NCBI RefSeq assembly: GCF_003473295.1
Contig: NZ_QRMP01000014.1
Location: 23,459-87,458 of the forward strand
Direction of reading: 5' to 3'
DNA: 64,000 bases
Source: Parabacteroides sp. AM08-6
GTDB lineage: Bacteria > Bacteroidota > Bacteroidia > Bacteroidales > Tannerellaceae
The notes beneath the pieces are model-generated. The model did not search any database. It was not told the DNA's origin and worked only from the letters and a program-made list of their open reading frames with translations. This document shows positions 52,874 to 63,458 of this stretch, piece by piece (the first letter of the stretch is position 1; each line of letters starts with the position of its first letter). Both the position numbers and the translations under genes were made by a program.

Positions 52874-54220
52874 TTACTCGGTTAGATACTTCACCTCCAT
52901 TCCACGAACTGTATCGTTAATACGACCGTTATCATAAACCAATTGTCCATTGACAAAAGTTTGGGACACTGCATGGTGAAATGTGTATCCTTCGAAAGGA
53001 GACCAACCACATCTATAAAGAATATTGTCCTTTGCAACCGTCCAAGTTTGCTTCGGGTCGACCAATACTAAATCGGCATAATAACCCGGACGAATATATC
53101 CGCGACGCTCTATGTGGAAAAGCTCTGCCGGCATATGAGCCATCTTTTCTACCACCTTCTCGTAAGTGAAACGTCCTTCCATAGCCAATTCCAACATAAC
53201 AACCAAAGAGTGTTGAACAAGCGGACCTCCGGAAACTGCTATCAGACAATTCCCTTCTTTTTCAGATAACAAATGAGGAGCATGGTCTGTGGCTACAATA
53301 TCAATTGTATCGTTATTGACAGCTTCCCGTAAAGCTGAACGGTCAGCAAGTGTCTTAATTGAAGGATTCCATTTTATACGATTGCCGAATAGCCCATAAT
53401 CACCATCGTGAAACCAAAGATGATGCACACAAACTTCTCCGGTGATTTTCTTTTCTTTCAATGGCAATTTATTACTTAGCAAAGTAAGTTCCTTCTCCGT
53501 AGAAAGATGCAGAATATGTAGACGAGAATTCAAACGGGTAGCTAGTTCCACTGCTTCGGACGAAGAAGCATAACAAGCTTCTTCACTCCGGATTTTACTA
53601 TGGAAAGAAATATCCAGATCTTCACCATACATACCGGTATAATGAGCAATATTCCGTTTAATAACTTCTTCTTTCTCTGCATGGATAGCTATCAACATTC
53701 CGGCCTCACCAAAAATACGTTCCAGACTATCTCTTTTATCAACTAGCATATTTCCGGTAGAAGAACCCAGGAATAACTTTAGCCCCGGTACGCGACTTCG
53801 ATCCAATTTGCGGATTTCACCTATATTATCATTGGTTCCTCCAAAGAAAAAGGAATAATTAGCTACCGATGTTTCTGCTCCCCGTTGCAATTTCCACTCC
53901 AAATCATTGATAGTAATTGTTTGTGGTTTCGTATTCGGCATATCCATAAAGGTTGTCACTCCTCCGGCGACGGCCGCACGGCTTTCGCTAGCAATATCAC
54001 CTTTATGTGTCAGACCCGGTTCACGAAAATGTACTTGGTCGTCAATAACTCCTGGAAATAGAAATTTGCCTGTAGCATCTATCACATTTGCATCCGGAAC
54101 CGAAACAAATACTTCATTTTCATATACAGCTGCTATTTTATCATTCTCTATCAAGACCGAACCGGCAAATGTGCGACCTTCATTGATGATAGTTGCATTT
54201 TTTATCAGTATCTTATTCAT
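52874..54220 (-). CDS. pyrC: Dihydroorotase
   Basis: The 448-residue protein belongs to the amidohydrolase superfamily. The metal-binding DQVHFREPG, the [12 protein letters not shown] segment, [14 protein letters not shown] and the ATDHAPH aspartate are all present, as in long (class I/allantoinase-like) dihydroorotases. It closes carbamoyl aspartate to dihydroorotate in pyrimidine synthesis. A -7 box lies 22 bases upstream. The family also includes hydantoinases and allantoinases, but the QVHFREPG spacing favours dihydroorotase. Confidence 0.92.
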   Translation of the reverse strand: MNKILIKNATIINEGRTFAGSVLIENDKIAAVYENEVFVSVPDANVIDATGKFLFPGVIDDQVHFREPGLTHKGDIASESRAAVAGGVTTFMDMPNTKPQTITINDLEWKLQRGAETSVANYSFFFGGTNDNIGEIRKLDRSRVPGLKLFLGSSTGNMLVDKRDSLERIFGEAGMLIAIHAEKEEVIKRNIAHYTGMYGEDLDISFHSKIRSEEACYASSSEAVELATRLNSRLHILHLSTEKELTLLSNKLPLKEKKITGEVCVHHLWFHDGDYGLFGNRIKWNPSIKTLADRSALREAVNNDTIDIVATDHAPHLLSEKEGNCLIAVSGGPLVQHSLVVMLELAMEGRFTYEKVVEKMAHMPAELFHIERRGYIRPGYYADLVLVDPKQTWTVAKDNILYRCGWSPFEGYTFHHAVSQTFVNGQLVYDNGRINDTVRGMEVKYLTE

Positions 54221-54241
54221 TTTTGCAATCTTTATTTGCTA

Positions 54242-54249
54242 CAAAAGTA
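54242..54249 (-). promoter_or_regulatory. -7 box of dihydroorotase gene
   Basis: The minus strand reads TACTTTTG, fitting TAnnTTTG, about 22 bases before the start codon at 54220. Confidence 0.4.
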
Positions 54250-54307
54250 GATAATTCTTTCGAATAATTTATTTCGTCCAGAACTTCACAAGAAAAGAGA
54301 GGACATT

Positions 54308-55045
54308 CTACAAAATATAAAACAACATAGCCGCCAAGGCAGCACCGATAATTGGCCCCAAAACAGGAATCCAAGCATAATTCCAATGGCTACTCCCCTT
54401 TCCCTTTATTGGAAGGAGGAAATGCATAAAACGAGGTGCTAAATCACGGGCCGGATTTATAGCATATCCAGTAGGACCACCCAATGACAAACCTATTACC
54501 CAAACAGTAAAAGCAACCGGGATTGCCCCTACAGAGCCCAACCCGATAGGTAAGGTACTATTACTGTCTTTCAATGCCAGTTCTCCACCTGTAATATAAA
54601 AAACAACAAACATCAGGGCAAATGTGCCAATCAACTCTGTCAGGAAATTAACAATAGGATGATTGATTGCAGGACTGGTACAGAACACTCCTAATATATC
54701 ATCCGGACTATCCGTTGCATCAAAATGGTCTTTATAAACCAGCCAGACCAGAAGTGCTCCCAACGCAGCACCCAACATTTGTGCCAAAATATAAATCCCC
54801 ACTTTACACCAAGGAAAAGTTCCTCCGATAGCCAAACCGATAGAAACAGCAGGATTCAAATGTGCACCGCTATAAGGTCCGGCAACCACAACACCAATAA
54901 AAACACCTAATGCCCAAGCTGTCGTAATAGCCATCCAACCAGCACCGTTTCCTTTCGTTTTTTTCAAACAAACATTAGCCACAACACCGCCTCCCATCAG
55001 AATAAGAAGCATTGTCCCTAATAATTCAGCCACAAATGGAGTCAT
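54308..55045 (-). CDS. glpF: Glycerol facilitator (aquaglyceroporin)
   Basis: The 245-residue membrane protein has six helices and both pore loops: GAHLNPAVS and INPARDLAPR. The Asp after the second NPAR is a mark of glycerol-conducting rather than strict water channels. It passes glycerol across the inner membrane. It is the third gene of glpD-glpK-glpF, read leftward, 41 bases after glpK. Confidence 0.94.
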   Translation of the reverse strand: MTPFVAELLGTMLLILMGGGVVANVCLKKTKGNGAGWMAITTAWALGVFIGVVVAGPYSGAHLNPAVSIGLAIGGTFPWCKVGIYILAQMLGAALGALLVWLVYKDHFDATDSPDDILGVFCTSPAINHPIVNFLTELIGTFALMFVVFYITGGELALKDSNSTLPIGLGSVGAIPVAFTVWVIGLSLGGPTGYAINPARDLAPRFMHFLLPIKGKGSSHWNYAWIPVLGPIIGAALAAMLFYIL

Positions 55046-55086
55046 AATAATATGAATTTAAGTGATTATTCAAATTGATATTCCCA

Positions 55087-56592
55087 TTATAAATCCGAAG
55101 CCCAATTTAACGACCGCCCTACAGCCTTATGCCATTGGGTCAACAATGCTTCTGCTGTTTCTTCATGCATCTCAGCACTGAATATGTTATCCAATGACCA
55201 TTGGTCTTTAAGCTCACCCATATCTTTCCAATAGCCGATAGCTAATCCAGCCAGATAAGCAGCACCCAGTGCCGTTGTTTCCAGCACACGAGGACGAACT
55301 ACAGGACAACGGCAGATGTCCGCCTGAAACTGCATCAGAAAATTATTGGCAATAGCGCCGCCATCCACCCGGATTTCTTTCGGTTTGGCATGTATATCAT
55401 TTTCCATTGCCATCAAGACGTCATAAACCTGATAACAAATACCTTCAAGAGCTGCCCGTGTCAGATGGGCAGAAGTGGTTCCACGAGTAATTCCGATAAT
55501 CGCACCACGTGCATATTGGTCCCAATAAGGAGCTCCTAACCCGGTCAAAGCAGGGACAAAATACACACCACCATTATCAGGAACAGAATTAGCCAGCTGT
55601 TCGGTTATAGAAGCACTTTGTATCAACCCCAATTCATCACGCAACCATTGAACGACAGCACCACCGACAAACACACTTCCCTCCAGTGCATATGTCACTT
55701 TATCACCTAATTTCCAAGCAATAGTAGTCAGCAAATTATTTTGTGACAGAACAGGTTTACTACCTGTATTCAATATCATAAAACATCCGGTTCCATAAGT
55801 TGTCTTTATCATACCTATATCCGTACAAAGCTGACCGAAAAGAGCCGCCTGTTGGTCACCGGCAATACCGGAAACAGGGATACCAGTTTTAAAGATAGGG
55901 GTAGTCGTTTCACAATAGACCTCACTACTACTTTTTACTTCCGGCATCATGGAAGCTGGGATATTGAACAATTCGAGCAGCTCTCTATCCCACTCCTGCG
56001 TATGAATATTGAACAACATCGTACGCGAAGCATTTGTAATATCCGTAATAAATTCCGTTCCTCTCGTCAACTTCCACACCAACCAAGAATCAACCGTACC
56101 GAAGCAAAGCTCTCCCCGTTCGGCACGTTCCCGGATACCTTTTACATTATCCAATATCCAGCGTATTTTTGTCGCAGAAAAATAAGCATCTATAACTAAA
56201 CCTGTTTTCTGCTGTATCATCGAAGCATACCCCCTGGATTTCAATTCTTCACAATAGTCGGCAGTACGGCGGTCTTGCCAGACTATAGCATTATAAACGG
56301 GAAAACCGGTTTCCCTATCCCATACAATTGTCGTTTCCCGCTGATTAGCAATGCCGATACAGGCAATATGTTTATCTGTCACATCTGCCTTCGCCATTGC
56401 TTCTTTGATAGCAGACGATTGTGTATACCAAATTTCATTCGGGTCATGTTCTACCCAGCCCGGTTTAGGAAAATACTGCTGAAAAGGTTTCTGTGCAAGT
56501 GTAATAATATCACCTTGATGATTGAAAAGGATAGCACGAGAAGAAGTAGTCCCCTGGTCAATAGCCATCACATATTTATTCCTAAAATTCAT
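55087..56592 (-). CDS. glpK: Glycerol kinase
   Basis: The 501-residue protein has the sugar-kinase fold with [16 protein letters not shown] at the start, [10 protein letters not shown], the adenosine-binding [17 protein letters not shown] near residue 395, and [13 protein letters not shown]. It phosphorylates glycerol to glycerol 3-phosphate, trapping it in the cell. It lies between glpD (29-base gap) and glpF. It is of standard length. Confidence 0.97.
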   Translation of the reverse strand: MNFRNKYVMAIDQGTTSSRAILFNHQGDIITLAQKPFQQYFPKPGWVEHDPNEIWYTQSSAIKEAMAKADVTDKHIACIGIANQRETTIVWDRETGFPVYNAIVWQDRRTADYCEELKSRGYASMIQQKTGLVIDAYFSATKIRWILDNVKGIRERAERGELCFGTVDSWLVWKLTRGTEFITDITNASRTMLFNIHTQEWDRELLELFNIPASMMPEVKSSSEVYCETTTPIFKTGIPVSGIAGDQQAALFGQLCTDIGMIKTTYGTGCFMILNTGSKPVLSQNNLLTTIAWKLGDKVTYALEGSVFVGGAVVQWLRDELGLIQSASITEQLANSVPDNGGVYFVPALTGLGAPYWDQYARGAIIGITRGTTSAHLTRAALEGICYQVYDVLMAMENDIHAKPKEIRVDGGAIANNFLMQFQADICRCPVVRPRVLETTALGAAYLAGLAIGYWKDMGELKDQWSLDNIFSAEMHEETAEALLTQWHKAVGRSLNWASDL

Positions 56593-56621
56593 AACAAGTC
56601 AAATCTTTTATATTTTCACAA

Positions 56622-58184
56622 TCAATTCAATATATAATGGGAAGCTACGGAGTTGAAATCCTCCAATTGAGCAGCCTGCCATTTTTCATCCTTTTTCCGT
56701 TCCCGGGCCAGTAAACCCACTACAACCGGAGCTACCTGCATTGCAGCACGGGCATCCAGGAAAAGGATACGCAAACGACGCGCTAATATATCTTCTAACG
56801 TACGTGGCATCTCATTACGAATCAGCCAAAGGACTTCTCCTTTCGTATAAGCATAATCGGGATGCAGCCTCTCTTTCATTTCCGGTGAAGAGTTTATCAA
56901 AACTCTGATATCATCGGCATCTGTCCCATAAACATATAACGGATCAGAAAAATCCGGATTTGGACGCGTCCCATGTATCTGATAGTTTTCTGTTACACAA
57001 TCATAGGTTGGCAGATGTATATAACGAAGAGCATAATCCAATGTATCCTGTGCCATTTTTCGATAAGTGGTCCATTTACCACCAATAATGGTTATTAAAC
57101 CGGATTTTTCTCGAAATAGTTTATGGCTACGAGAAATCTCTTTTGTCTTCTTCCCCTCACTGCGGGGAGCAGCCAACGGGCGAAGTCCGGCAAAAACAGA
57201 CAAGACATCACTTCGTTTGGGTGTTCGTGTCAAATAATTGCCGGCGGTATCCAATATAAATTGAATTTCTTTTTCCAAGGCTATTGGCTCTATTTCAGCA
57301 TGCTCCATAACAGTATCGGTTGTACCTACCACCACTTTATTATGCCAGGGAACAGCAAAAAGGACACGACCATCGGATGTTTTCGGTATCATTACAGCAC
57401 AATCACTTTCAAGAAAAGAAGCATCCAATACCAGATGGACACCTTGACTGGGGCGTACCGCCGGACGTTTTCCTGGTTTATCCATTTGCAGAATTTCGTC
57501 AGCAAACACCCCTGTCGCGTTAATTACGGCTCGTGAATGAACTCGGTATTCACGACCATTTTCTTCATCTTGTACTTGCACGCCACAAACACATCCGTCC
57601 TCTTTCAACAAAGCTGTTACATTCATGTAATTCAGAATACAAGCTCCAGCTTCAATCGCCGTATGTACCAAATTTATTGCTAAACGGGAATCATCAAACT
57701 GACCATCATGATACAATACACCAGCCTTCATGCCCTGTCGACGAAGTGTCGGAATTGTACGGCTTGCACGTTTTGGTCCGATACAAACAGAACGACCCAG
57801 ACTCAATTTCCGGGCCATCAGGTCGTACAACACAAGTCCGATTGTATAGAAAGGTCCTTCCCACCATCGATAACAAGGTATCAGGAATAACTGGTCTTTT
57901 ACCAGATGAGGAGCATTATGCCGAAGCAGACCGCGTTCACGCAACGCTTCACGCACCAAACCGACATCACCCTGTGCCAGATAACGGACACCACCATGCA
58001 CCAACTTTGTACTCCGGCTGGAGGTCCCTTTGGTGAAATCCGACCGTTCAAACAAGGCAACACTGTATCCACGGGTAGCAGCGTCGAGTGCTACACCCAA
58101 ACCGGTAGCCCCTCCGCCTATCACTAAAAAATCGAAGACCTTATCTTCGTCTTGCAATTGAGAAATTATTGACTCACGTTTCAT
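56622..58184 (-). CDS. glpD: Glycerol-3-phosphate dehydrogenase (FAD)
   Basis: From the Met at 58184 the protein is 520 residues. It has the FAD-binding FLVIGGGATGLGVALDAATRGY, the TSSRSTKLVHGGVRYL active-site segment, and a C-terminal helical domain. It oxidises glycerol 3-phosphate to dihydroxyacetone phosphate and passes electrons to quinone at the inner membrane. It is the first of three glycerol genes. Starts at 58214 or 58196 are possible, but a -7 box at 58214-58221 overlaps the longest one, so a shorter start is favoured. Confidence 0.94.
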   Translation of the reverse strand: MKRESIISQLQDEDKVFDFLVIGGGATGLGVALDAATRGYSVALFERSDFTKGTSSRSTKLVHGGVRYLAQGDVGLVREALRERGLLRHNAPHLVKDQLFLIPCYRWWEGPFYTIGLVLYDLMARKLSLGRSVCIGPKRASRTIPTLRRQGMKAGVLYHDGQFDDSRLAINLVHTAIEAGACILNYMNVTALLKEDGCVCGVQVQDEENGREYRVHSRAVINATGVFADEILQMDKPGKRPAVRPSQGVHLVLDASFLESDCAVMIPKTSDGRVLFAVPWHNKVVVGTTDTVMEHAEIEPIALEKEIQFILDTAGNYLTRTPKRSDVLSVFAGLRPLAAPRSEGKKTKEISRSHKLFREKSGLITIIGGKWTTYRKMAQDTLDYALRYIHLPTYDCVTENYQIHGTRPNPDFSDPLYVYGTDADDIRVLINSSPEMKERLHPDYAYTKGEVLWLIRNEMPRTLEDILARRLRILFLDARAAMQVAPVVVGLLARERKKDEKWQAAQLEDFNSVASHYILN

Positions 58185-58213
58185 ATCCCGCGTCATTAAA
58201 AGATTAACATCCA

Positions 58214-58236
58214 CAAATCTAACAAATTATTTGTGA
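58214..58236 (-). promoter_or_regulatory. -7 box and palindrome upstream of glpD
   Basis: The minus strand reads TAGATTTG (plus 58214-58221). Directly upstream is the odd palindrome ACAAATTATTTGT at 58223-58235, a possible operator for control of the glp operon. Confidence 0.45.
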
Positions 58237-58280
58237 TAAAGGATATAATCCAATAGGGAATTAACGTAAAAAGGCAGTCT

Positions 58281-60626
58281 TTATTCAAACATTTTATCTA
58301 TACCTCCCACATCCGTAGGGGTATTCTTACGTTCTTCCTCCGAAGAAACTTTACAAGGATTAGCATATTGTTCGGGAATATCAAAGTCTTCCTCTTCCGA
58401 ATAGCCTAATGTTTTATCTGCATAGACTTTCTGCATATACAAACCATAAATAGGCAAAGCCATACTGGCACCCTGTCCTTCGGCTAAACGGTCGAAATGG
58501 ATAGAACGATCCTCTCCTCCTACCCAACAACCGGAAACGAGACTGGGGGTAAATGCCATAAACCAGCCGTCGGAGTTGTTTTGCGTCGTACCTGTTTTGC
58601 CTCCCATCGGAGCTTTAATACCATAACGAGCCCTAATACGAGCACCTGTACCACCGTCTATTACATTCTGAAGCATGTGCAACATCTTATAGGAAGCATC
58701 TTCCGGTAATACTTCACTCACTTGCGAATTAAAGTTTGCAATTGTATTCCCATAAGAATTTTCTATATGAGTCACATACAAAGGCTCAACACGAATACCT
58801 TTATTAGCAAAAGTAGTATAAGCGCTCACCATCTCACTAACCGACACATCCGGCGTTCCCAAACAGATAGAAATAACCGGGTCCATTTGATTTTTCAAAC
58901 CAAACGAATGTAAAAGACGGACAAAAGTATAAGGCGACATCTGTCCCATCAACCAAGCCGTTACCCAATTGTCCGAATTCTGTAAACCCCACTGGATAGA
59001 AACCATTTCACCAATACGTTTTGCATTAGCATTACGAGGAGTCCACAGGATACCATTCTCGTCAGTCAGTTGTTGCTGTACATGAAGCATCTCGTCACAA
59101 GGACTAAAGCCGGCAATCATTGCTAGCGAGTATAGGAACGGTTTTATCGTTGAACCAATCTGGCGACGTCCACCATTCACCATATCATATTGGAAATCAT
59201 TGAAATCGATACCACCGACGTAGGCCTTTACATGTCCGTTGCGCGGGTCCATTGACATAAAACCGGTACGCAGGAAGCTCTTATGATAACGTATCGAATC
59301 CATCGGAGACATAATCGTATCGACCGAACCCGTCCAACTGAACACACGCATTTCAACCGGTTCATTGAAAACCTTTCGTATTTCAGCCTCTTTCATTCCT
59401 TCCTGCTTCAGGCTACGATAACGGTCGGTCTGATGCATCGCACGAACCAGAATCGTATCGACTTCACCTTTTCTTAAATCACGGGAGAACGGTGCATAAC
59501 TACGTCCCTTCTTCTCACGGGTAAAAGCGGGTTGCAAATTCTCACTAAAATGTTCGCGCACAGCTTCTTCCGCATATTTTTGCATACGCGAATCAATCGT
59601 CGTATATATTTTTAACCCATCCGTATACAAATTATAGTATTCGCCATCAGGCTTTTTATTCTTATTACACCAGCCATACAGCGGATTCGTTTCCCAAGCT
59701 AAAGAGTCTTCATAAAACTGCTGTTTCTGCCAACCTCTGTAATTTTTCGACTCCGGTTTATTCCGCGTCATAATTAAACGGAGATATTCACGGAAATAAG
59801 GTGCCGGTCCGTCTTTATGATCCATACGAGTAAAACGGATGGTTAACGGTAATGCTTTCAACGAATCACATTCTGCCTGTGAAAGATAGCCGGCTTTCCG
59901 CATCTGGTCCAAAACCGTATTACGCCGGCCTTTCGCTCGTTCCGGATGACGTTTCGGATTAAAATAAGATGGATTTTTGCACATCCCCACAAGTGTTGCA
60001 GCCTCTTCCGTCTTCAGGTTTTTGGGAGTAGAACCGAAATAAACACGAGCTGCCGACTGAATACCGACAGCGTTATAAAGGAAATCAAATTTATTCAAAT
60101 ACATATTGATAATTTCTTCCTTCGTATAGAAACGTTCCAGCTGAACAGCTATCACCCATTCAATTGGTTTCTGGAACAAACGTTCCATCAAATTATCAAC
60201 GTTCGGAGAAAAAAGCTGTTTGGCCAACTGCTGCGTGATGGTACTTCCTCCCCCGCCACTCTTCTGCATCAGGATACCACGTTTAACTATAGCACGGAAA
60301 AGCCCTTGAGCATCAATACCGCTATGTTCGACAAAACGGATATCTTCAGTTGCAATCAAAGCTTTAACCAAATCCGGCGAGAGTTCTTTGTATGTGACAT
60401 AAATGCGATTATCTTTACTATGGGCATATGCAGCCAGAGTTACCCCGTCGGAAGAAATAACTTGGGAAGCATATTTATCAATCGGATTTTCAAGTTGTTC
60501 CACCGGAGGCATATAACCGATGGAGCCGTTAGCTATTGACGCAAATAACAGTATGATAACTCCTACTGCTGCTGCAAACAACACCCAAAACGAAATAATA
60601 ATACCTTTAGTTACTTTTGAAGCCAT
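58281..60626 (-). CDS. Class A penicillin-binding protein (PBP1A type)
   Basis: The 781-residue protein has one N-terminal membrane helix (IIISFWVLFAAAVGVIILLF), a GT51 transglycosylase with ATEDIRFVEHSGID and GGSTITQQLAKQLF, and a transpeptidase with GSTIKPF (the serine of SxxK), NSDN and KTGTT. It polymerises glycan strands and cross-links peptides in the periplasm. A linker insert (about 310-350) is typical of Bacteroidota. The C-terminus is short and acidic. The gene is monocistronic. Confidence 0.96.
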   Translation of the reverse strand: MASKVTKGIIISFWVLFAAAVGVIILLFASIANGSIGYMPPVEQLENPIDKYASQVISSDGVTLAAYAHSKDNRIYVTYKELSPDLVKALIATEDIRFVEHSGIDAQGLFRAIVKRGILMQKSGGGGSTITQQLAKQLFSPNVDNLMERLFQKPIEWVIAVQLERFYTKEEIINMYLNKFDFLYNAVGIQSAARVYFGSTPKNLKTEEAATLVGMCKNPSYFNPKRHPERAKGRRNTVLDQMRKAGYLSQAECDSLKALPLTIRFTRMDHKDGPAPYFREYLRLIMTRNKPESKNYRGWQKQQFYEDSLAWETNPLYGWCNKNKKPDGEYYNLYTDGLKIYTTIDSRMQKYAEEAVREHFSENLQPAFTREKKGRSYAPFSRDLRKGEVDTILVRAMHQTDRYRSLKQEGMKEAEIRKVFNEPVEMRVFSWTGSVDTIMSPMDSIRYHKSFLRTGFMSMDPRNGHVKAYVGGIDFNDFQYDMVNGGRRQIGSTIKPFLYSLAMIAGFSPCDEMLHVQQQLTDENGILWTPRNANAKRIGEMVSIQWGLQNSDNWVTAWLMGQMSPYTFVRLLHSFGLKNQMDPVISICLGTPDVSVSEMVSAYTTFANKGIRVEPLYVTHIENSYGNTIANFNSQVSEVLPEDASYKMLHMLQNVIDGGTGARIRARYGIKAPMGGKTGTTQNNSDGWFMAFTPSLVSGCWVGGEDRSIHFDRLAEGQGASMALPIYGLYMQKVYADKTLGYSEEEDFDIPEQYANPCKVSSEEERKNTPTDVGGIDKMFE

Positions 60627-60729
60627 TCTCTATTAATTGGAAACTGAAAGTTGAAAACTGACAATTATCGAAACGACTTTGAAAGCCATCATAATTGCCG
60701 ATTGTCAATCAACAATTTATTTTTGGATG

Positions 60730-60737
60730 CAAAGGTA
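60730..60737 (-). promoter_or_regulatory. -7 box of the penicillin-binding protein gene
   Basis: The minus strand reads TACCTTTG about 105 bases before the start codon. The nearest TTTG is 15 bases away, shorter than usual. Confidence 0.4.
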
Positions 60738-60826
60738 ATAATTTATAGCAGACAAACAGAGGCTCATTTTATAAAATTCCTTGATAGCTAATTAAAGAAA
60801 CAATAAGTATCTTCCTGTAATCAATT

Positions 60827-61777
60827 TCAATTCTCAATCAGCATGATAACGCCCAGACTGGTTAATCCGATAAATATCCAAAGAATGACACCTTGTACCA
60901 TGGGGCGTACACCCACCTGCTTAATCACGCGGCGCGACAATCCGCTACCAATCAGGAACAAAGTAACGGTCAGTCCCTTTTTAGCCGCCCAGACAAGCGA
61001 ATTGCTCACTACTGCCGGAATATTCAAGAATGTATTGGCAACCATCGCCAGAATAAAGAAGAAAATAAACCAAGGGATCGATATTTTAGCTCCTTTTTGT
61101 TTGAAAAGGAACATCGTGACAATTGTTATCGGTATAATCCAGAGGGCACGGGTCAATTTTACCATTGTTGCAATTTCAAGCGCTTTCTCGCCATAAGCGG
61201 CACCGGCTCCTACCACCGAACTGGTATCGTGAATAGCAATAGCCGCCCACATCCCAAACTGTTCCTGTGTCATACCCAATAGATGACCGATAGGCGGAAA
61301 TATAAAGAGTGCAATAGCATTTAAAAGAAAGATTGTGCCGAGAGCCATCGACATTTCGTTATCATTTGCTTTTACGACCGGAGCCACTGCGGCAATAGCA
61401 CTTCCCCCGCAAATAGCCGTTCCTGCAGAAATCAGATAAGCTGTTTTCCGGTCCATCATCATCCTTTTTCCCAGATAAATACCTAAAATAAGGACTGAAG
61501 CAACCGATACAATTGTAAAAACCATTCCATCCTTTCCGGTTTGCAAAGATTCATGCAGGTTCATACCGAACCCCAATCCGACAACAGAAAATTGTAACAA
61601 ATATTTGGATGTCTTCTTGCTGAAAACCGGAAAAGGTTGACCGGCCGTAAGAGCAAAAGCCAGTCCTAAAAACAAGGCTACGGCAGGCGATATAAATGGC
61701 ATCAGGCAAAGAACGAAAAGAAAAATAAAAACGGGTTTATTATACTTAGTCAAAACTTGTTCTATTACTTTCATCAC
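60827..61777 (-). CDS. YeiH-family (UPF0324) putative sulfate exporter
   Basis: The 316-residue membrane protein has about nine or ten helices, with SAGTAICGGSAIAAVAPVVKA and AIAIHDTSSVVGAGAAYG as conserved elements of the YeiH family. The family has been annotated as putative sulfate exporters; the real substrate is uncertain. A second Met directly after the first may be the true start. A LysR-type regulator gene lies upstream in the same direction, an arrangement often found for this family. Confidence 0.88.
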   Translation of the reverse strand: MMKVIEQVLTKYNKPVFIFLFVLCLMPFISPAVALFLGLAFALTAGQPFPVFSKKTSKYLLQFSVVGLGFGMNLHESLQTGKDGMVFTIVSVASVLILGIYLGKRMMMDRKTAYLISAGTAICGGSAIAAVAPVVKANDNEMSMALGTIFLLNAIALFIFPPIGHLLGMTQEQFGMWAAIAIHDTSSVVGAGAAYGEKALEIATMVKLTRALWIIPITIVTMFLFKQKGAKISIPWFIFFFILAMVANTFLNIPAVVSNSLVWAAKKGLTVTLFLIGSGLSRRVIKQVGVRPMVQGVILWIFIGLTSLGVIMLIEN

Positions 61778-61822
61778 AACATCACTTTTATTACATTTAA
61801 CATTCTTTCTTTATTCAGGCCG

Positions 61823-61854
61823 CAAAGGTAGAACATATATGTACATAAAACCAA
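61823..61854 (-). promoter_or_regulatory. Promoter of the YeiH-family gene
   Basis: On the minus strand TTG (plus 61852-61854) and TACCTTTG (plus 61823-61830) are 21 bases apart. It lies between lysR and the transporter, so the transporter can be expressed separately. Confidence 0.6.
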
Positions 61855-61929
61855 TTACAATATTGAATAGATTATAACCGGAAGTTATGATTTCCACATA
61901 TCAGACAGTTTTGACTAAACAAGCATCTC

Positions 61930-62808
61930 CTATTTCATCATATAACGGATAAAATTCTCTTCCAGACCGCCGTTCTGTCCCTGTAACCGGACAAAAGAAA
62001 ACATCCGTTCGGCGGTAAAGCCTTCCACATCTATCACCTTCAGCTGACCGGACATCAGCTCTCGGGTAACGGCTCGGATGGAAACAATGCCCAACACATC
62101 CGTATTTTCAAGAAAAAGTTTAATACTTTCCGTACTCCCCAATTGCATCAGGATATTCAACTGGCTCAATTTTATCTGATGTCCGGCCAACGCATTTTTC
62201 AGCACTTCCAATGTGCCGGAACCATTCTCCCGAAGTACAAGCGGCAAACGGCAAAGCTCGTCCAACGTCAACTCTTCATAACGGGCAAATGCACGTCCGG
62301 TATGAGTGACAACCACCAGCTCATCTTTCATAAAAGGAGTATAGTGAAGTGTATTCTGACGGGCATCCCCTTCCACAAGCCCCAATGTTATTTTTCCATC
62401 ACGCAAAGCCTGTTCAATATCATGACTGTTCCCATTCAGAAGTGAAACGCGAATATCAGGAAATTTGCATATAAAAGTGGATAATACAGGAGGAAGCACA
62501 TATTGGGCAATTGTCGTACTAGCTCCCAAATGTAATTCGCCGGACAAATTATCCGTCAGCAAATTCATTTCAAAATCCATTTGCCTGTAAGCGGCCAGCA
62601 GTCGATTAGTATGCGAAAACAACAATTCACCGGCACGAGTCAGTGCAATCTTACTGCCGTTCCGGTCAAACAACGGTGTTTTATACTGCAGTTCCAATTC
62701 ATGAATATGTTTACTGATAGCCGGCTGGCTGATAAATAACTCCTTGGATGCTTTCGTAAAACTAAGATTCGTCGCTACGCTATGAAATACTTTGAGACGG
62801 AAATCCAT
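61930..62808 (-). CDS. LysR-family transcription regulator
   Basis: From the Met at 62808 the protein is 292 residues. The winged helix-turn-helix (FRLKVFHSVATNLSFTKASKELFISQPAISKHIHELE) comes first, then a periplasmic-binding-like effector domain. Family members switch a neighbouring operon in response to a small molecule. The next gene downstream is a YeiH-type transporter, which is therefore the likely target. A longer start at 62889 would precede a -7 box at 62835-62842, and adds a hydrophobic N-terminus not seen in LysR proteins. Confidence 0.92.
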   Translation of the reverse strand: MDFRLKVFHSVATNLSFTKASKELFISQPAISKHIHELELQYKTPLFDRNGSKIALTRAGELLFSHTNRLLAAYRQMDFEMNLLTDNLSGELHLGASTTIAQYVLPPVLSTFICKFPDIRVSLLNGNSHDIEQALRDGKITLGLVEGDARQNTLHYTPFMKDELVVVTHTGRAFARYEELTLDELCRLPLVLRENGSGTLEVLKNALAGHQIKLSQLNILMQLGSTESIKLFLENTDVLGIVSIRAVTRELMSGQLKVIDVEGFTAERMFSFVRLQGQNGGLEENFIRYMMK

Positions 62809-62834
62809 ACCTTCTTCAACTAAATGTATGGAGA

Positions 62835-62842
62835 CAAATATA
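62835..62842 (-). promoter_or_regulatory. -7 box of the LysR gene
   Basis: The minus strand reads TATATTTG. The start near 62,828 supports translation from 62808. Confidence 0.5.
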
Positions 62843-63380
62843 GTGAAAATCATGGTACATGGCAAAAATATCCTGTATAAATTTTTCAAGCTTCAAAAAG
62901 AAAAGAAATTCTTAACCTGTTTTTTATAAATCAACCCAAAGGACCTTTCCGGCATATCTTCAGCTGGTGACAATATGTTCATTTTTTGAGTATTTTGCGT
63001 AACTACTCAGCCCCCCTATGGGATATGTTCATAGTTATTCAAAGGGTGTGTGTCAAAACAGGCACATTCCCTTTTTCTGTTGCGAAGCATAAAAATCAAA
63101 GCAGTAAAAGCTTGCGTTATCCATAATAAAAGTCGTCCTTTGTGTCGTTGCTCGTTTTAAGAGAAATCCAAACAGGGAGTGACAGATCGACCAAAGGCGC
63201 CTGGACTATGCACGTGTTTAGCTTGGCTATGGTTGGCCAGGCTTTTTTTATACATTGTAATAACAAGCAATAGATAAAGGCCAAAGCGATAACTATGCGT
63301 AAAGGCGTGTCCTGTGACAGGGACGCGCTTTTTGCGAAAAAGGGGTCGTGTTAAAATATATGCGTGCCCCCTTTTTATGC

Positions 63381-63414
63381 ACAAAACCCGGACTTTCCCA
63401 GGCCCGGGTTTTGT
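63381..63414 (+). terminator. Hairpin upstream of the IS transposase
   Basis: ACAAAACCCG (63381-63390) and CGGGTTTTGT (63405-63414) form a perfect 10-base stem. It precedes the transposase start by about 45 bases and may block transcription entering from outside, a known feature of some insertion sequences. Confidence 0.5.
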
Positions 63415-63458
63415 TATTACCCAAAGTTTTAGTATCTTTAGGCATAAGAATTTTTGTT

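Noticed and set aside
62809..62889. N-terminal extension of the LysR protein
   Set aside because: The added residues are hydrophobic and unlike LysR proteins, and the -7 box at 62835-62842 lies inside them.
63157..63384. Minus-strand open frame in the IS leader
   Set aside because: It crosses three hairpins, has no family resemblance and lies in a non-coding part of the element.
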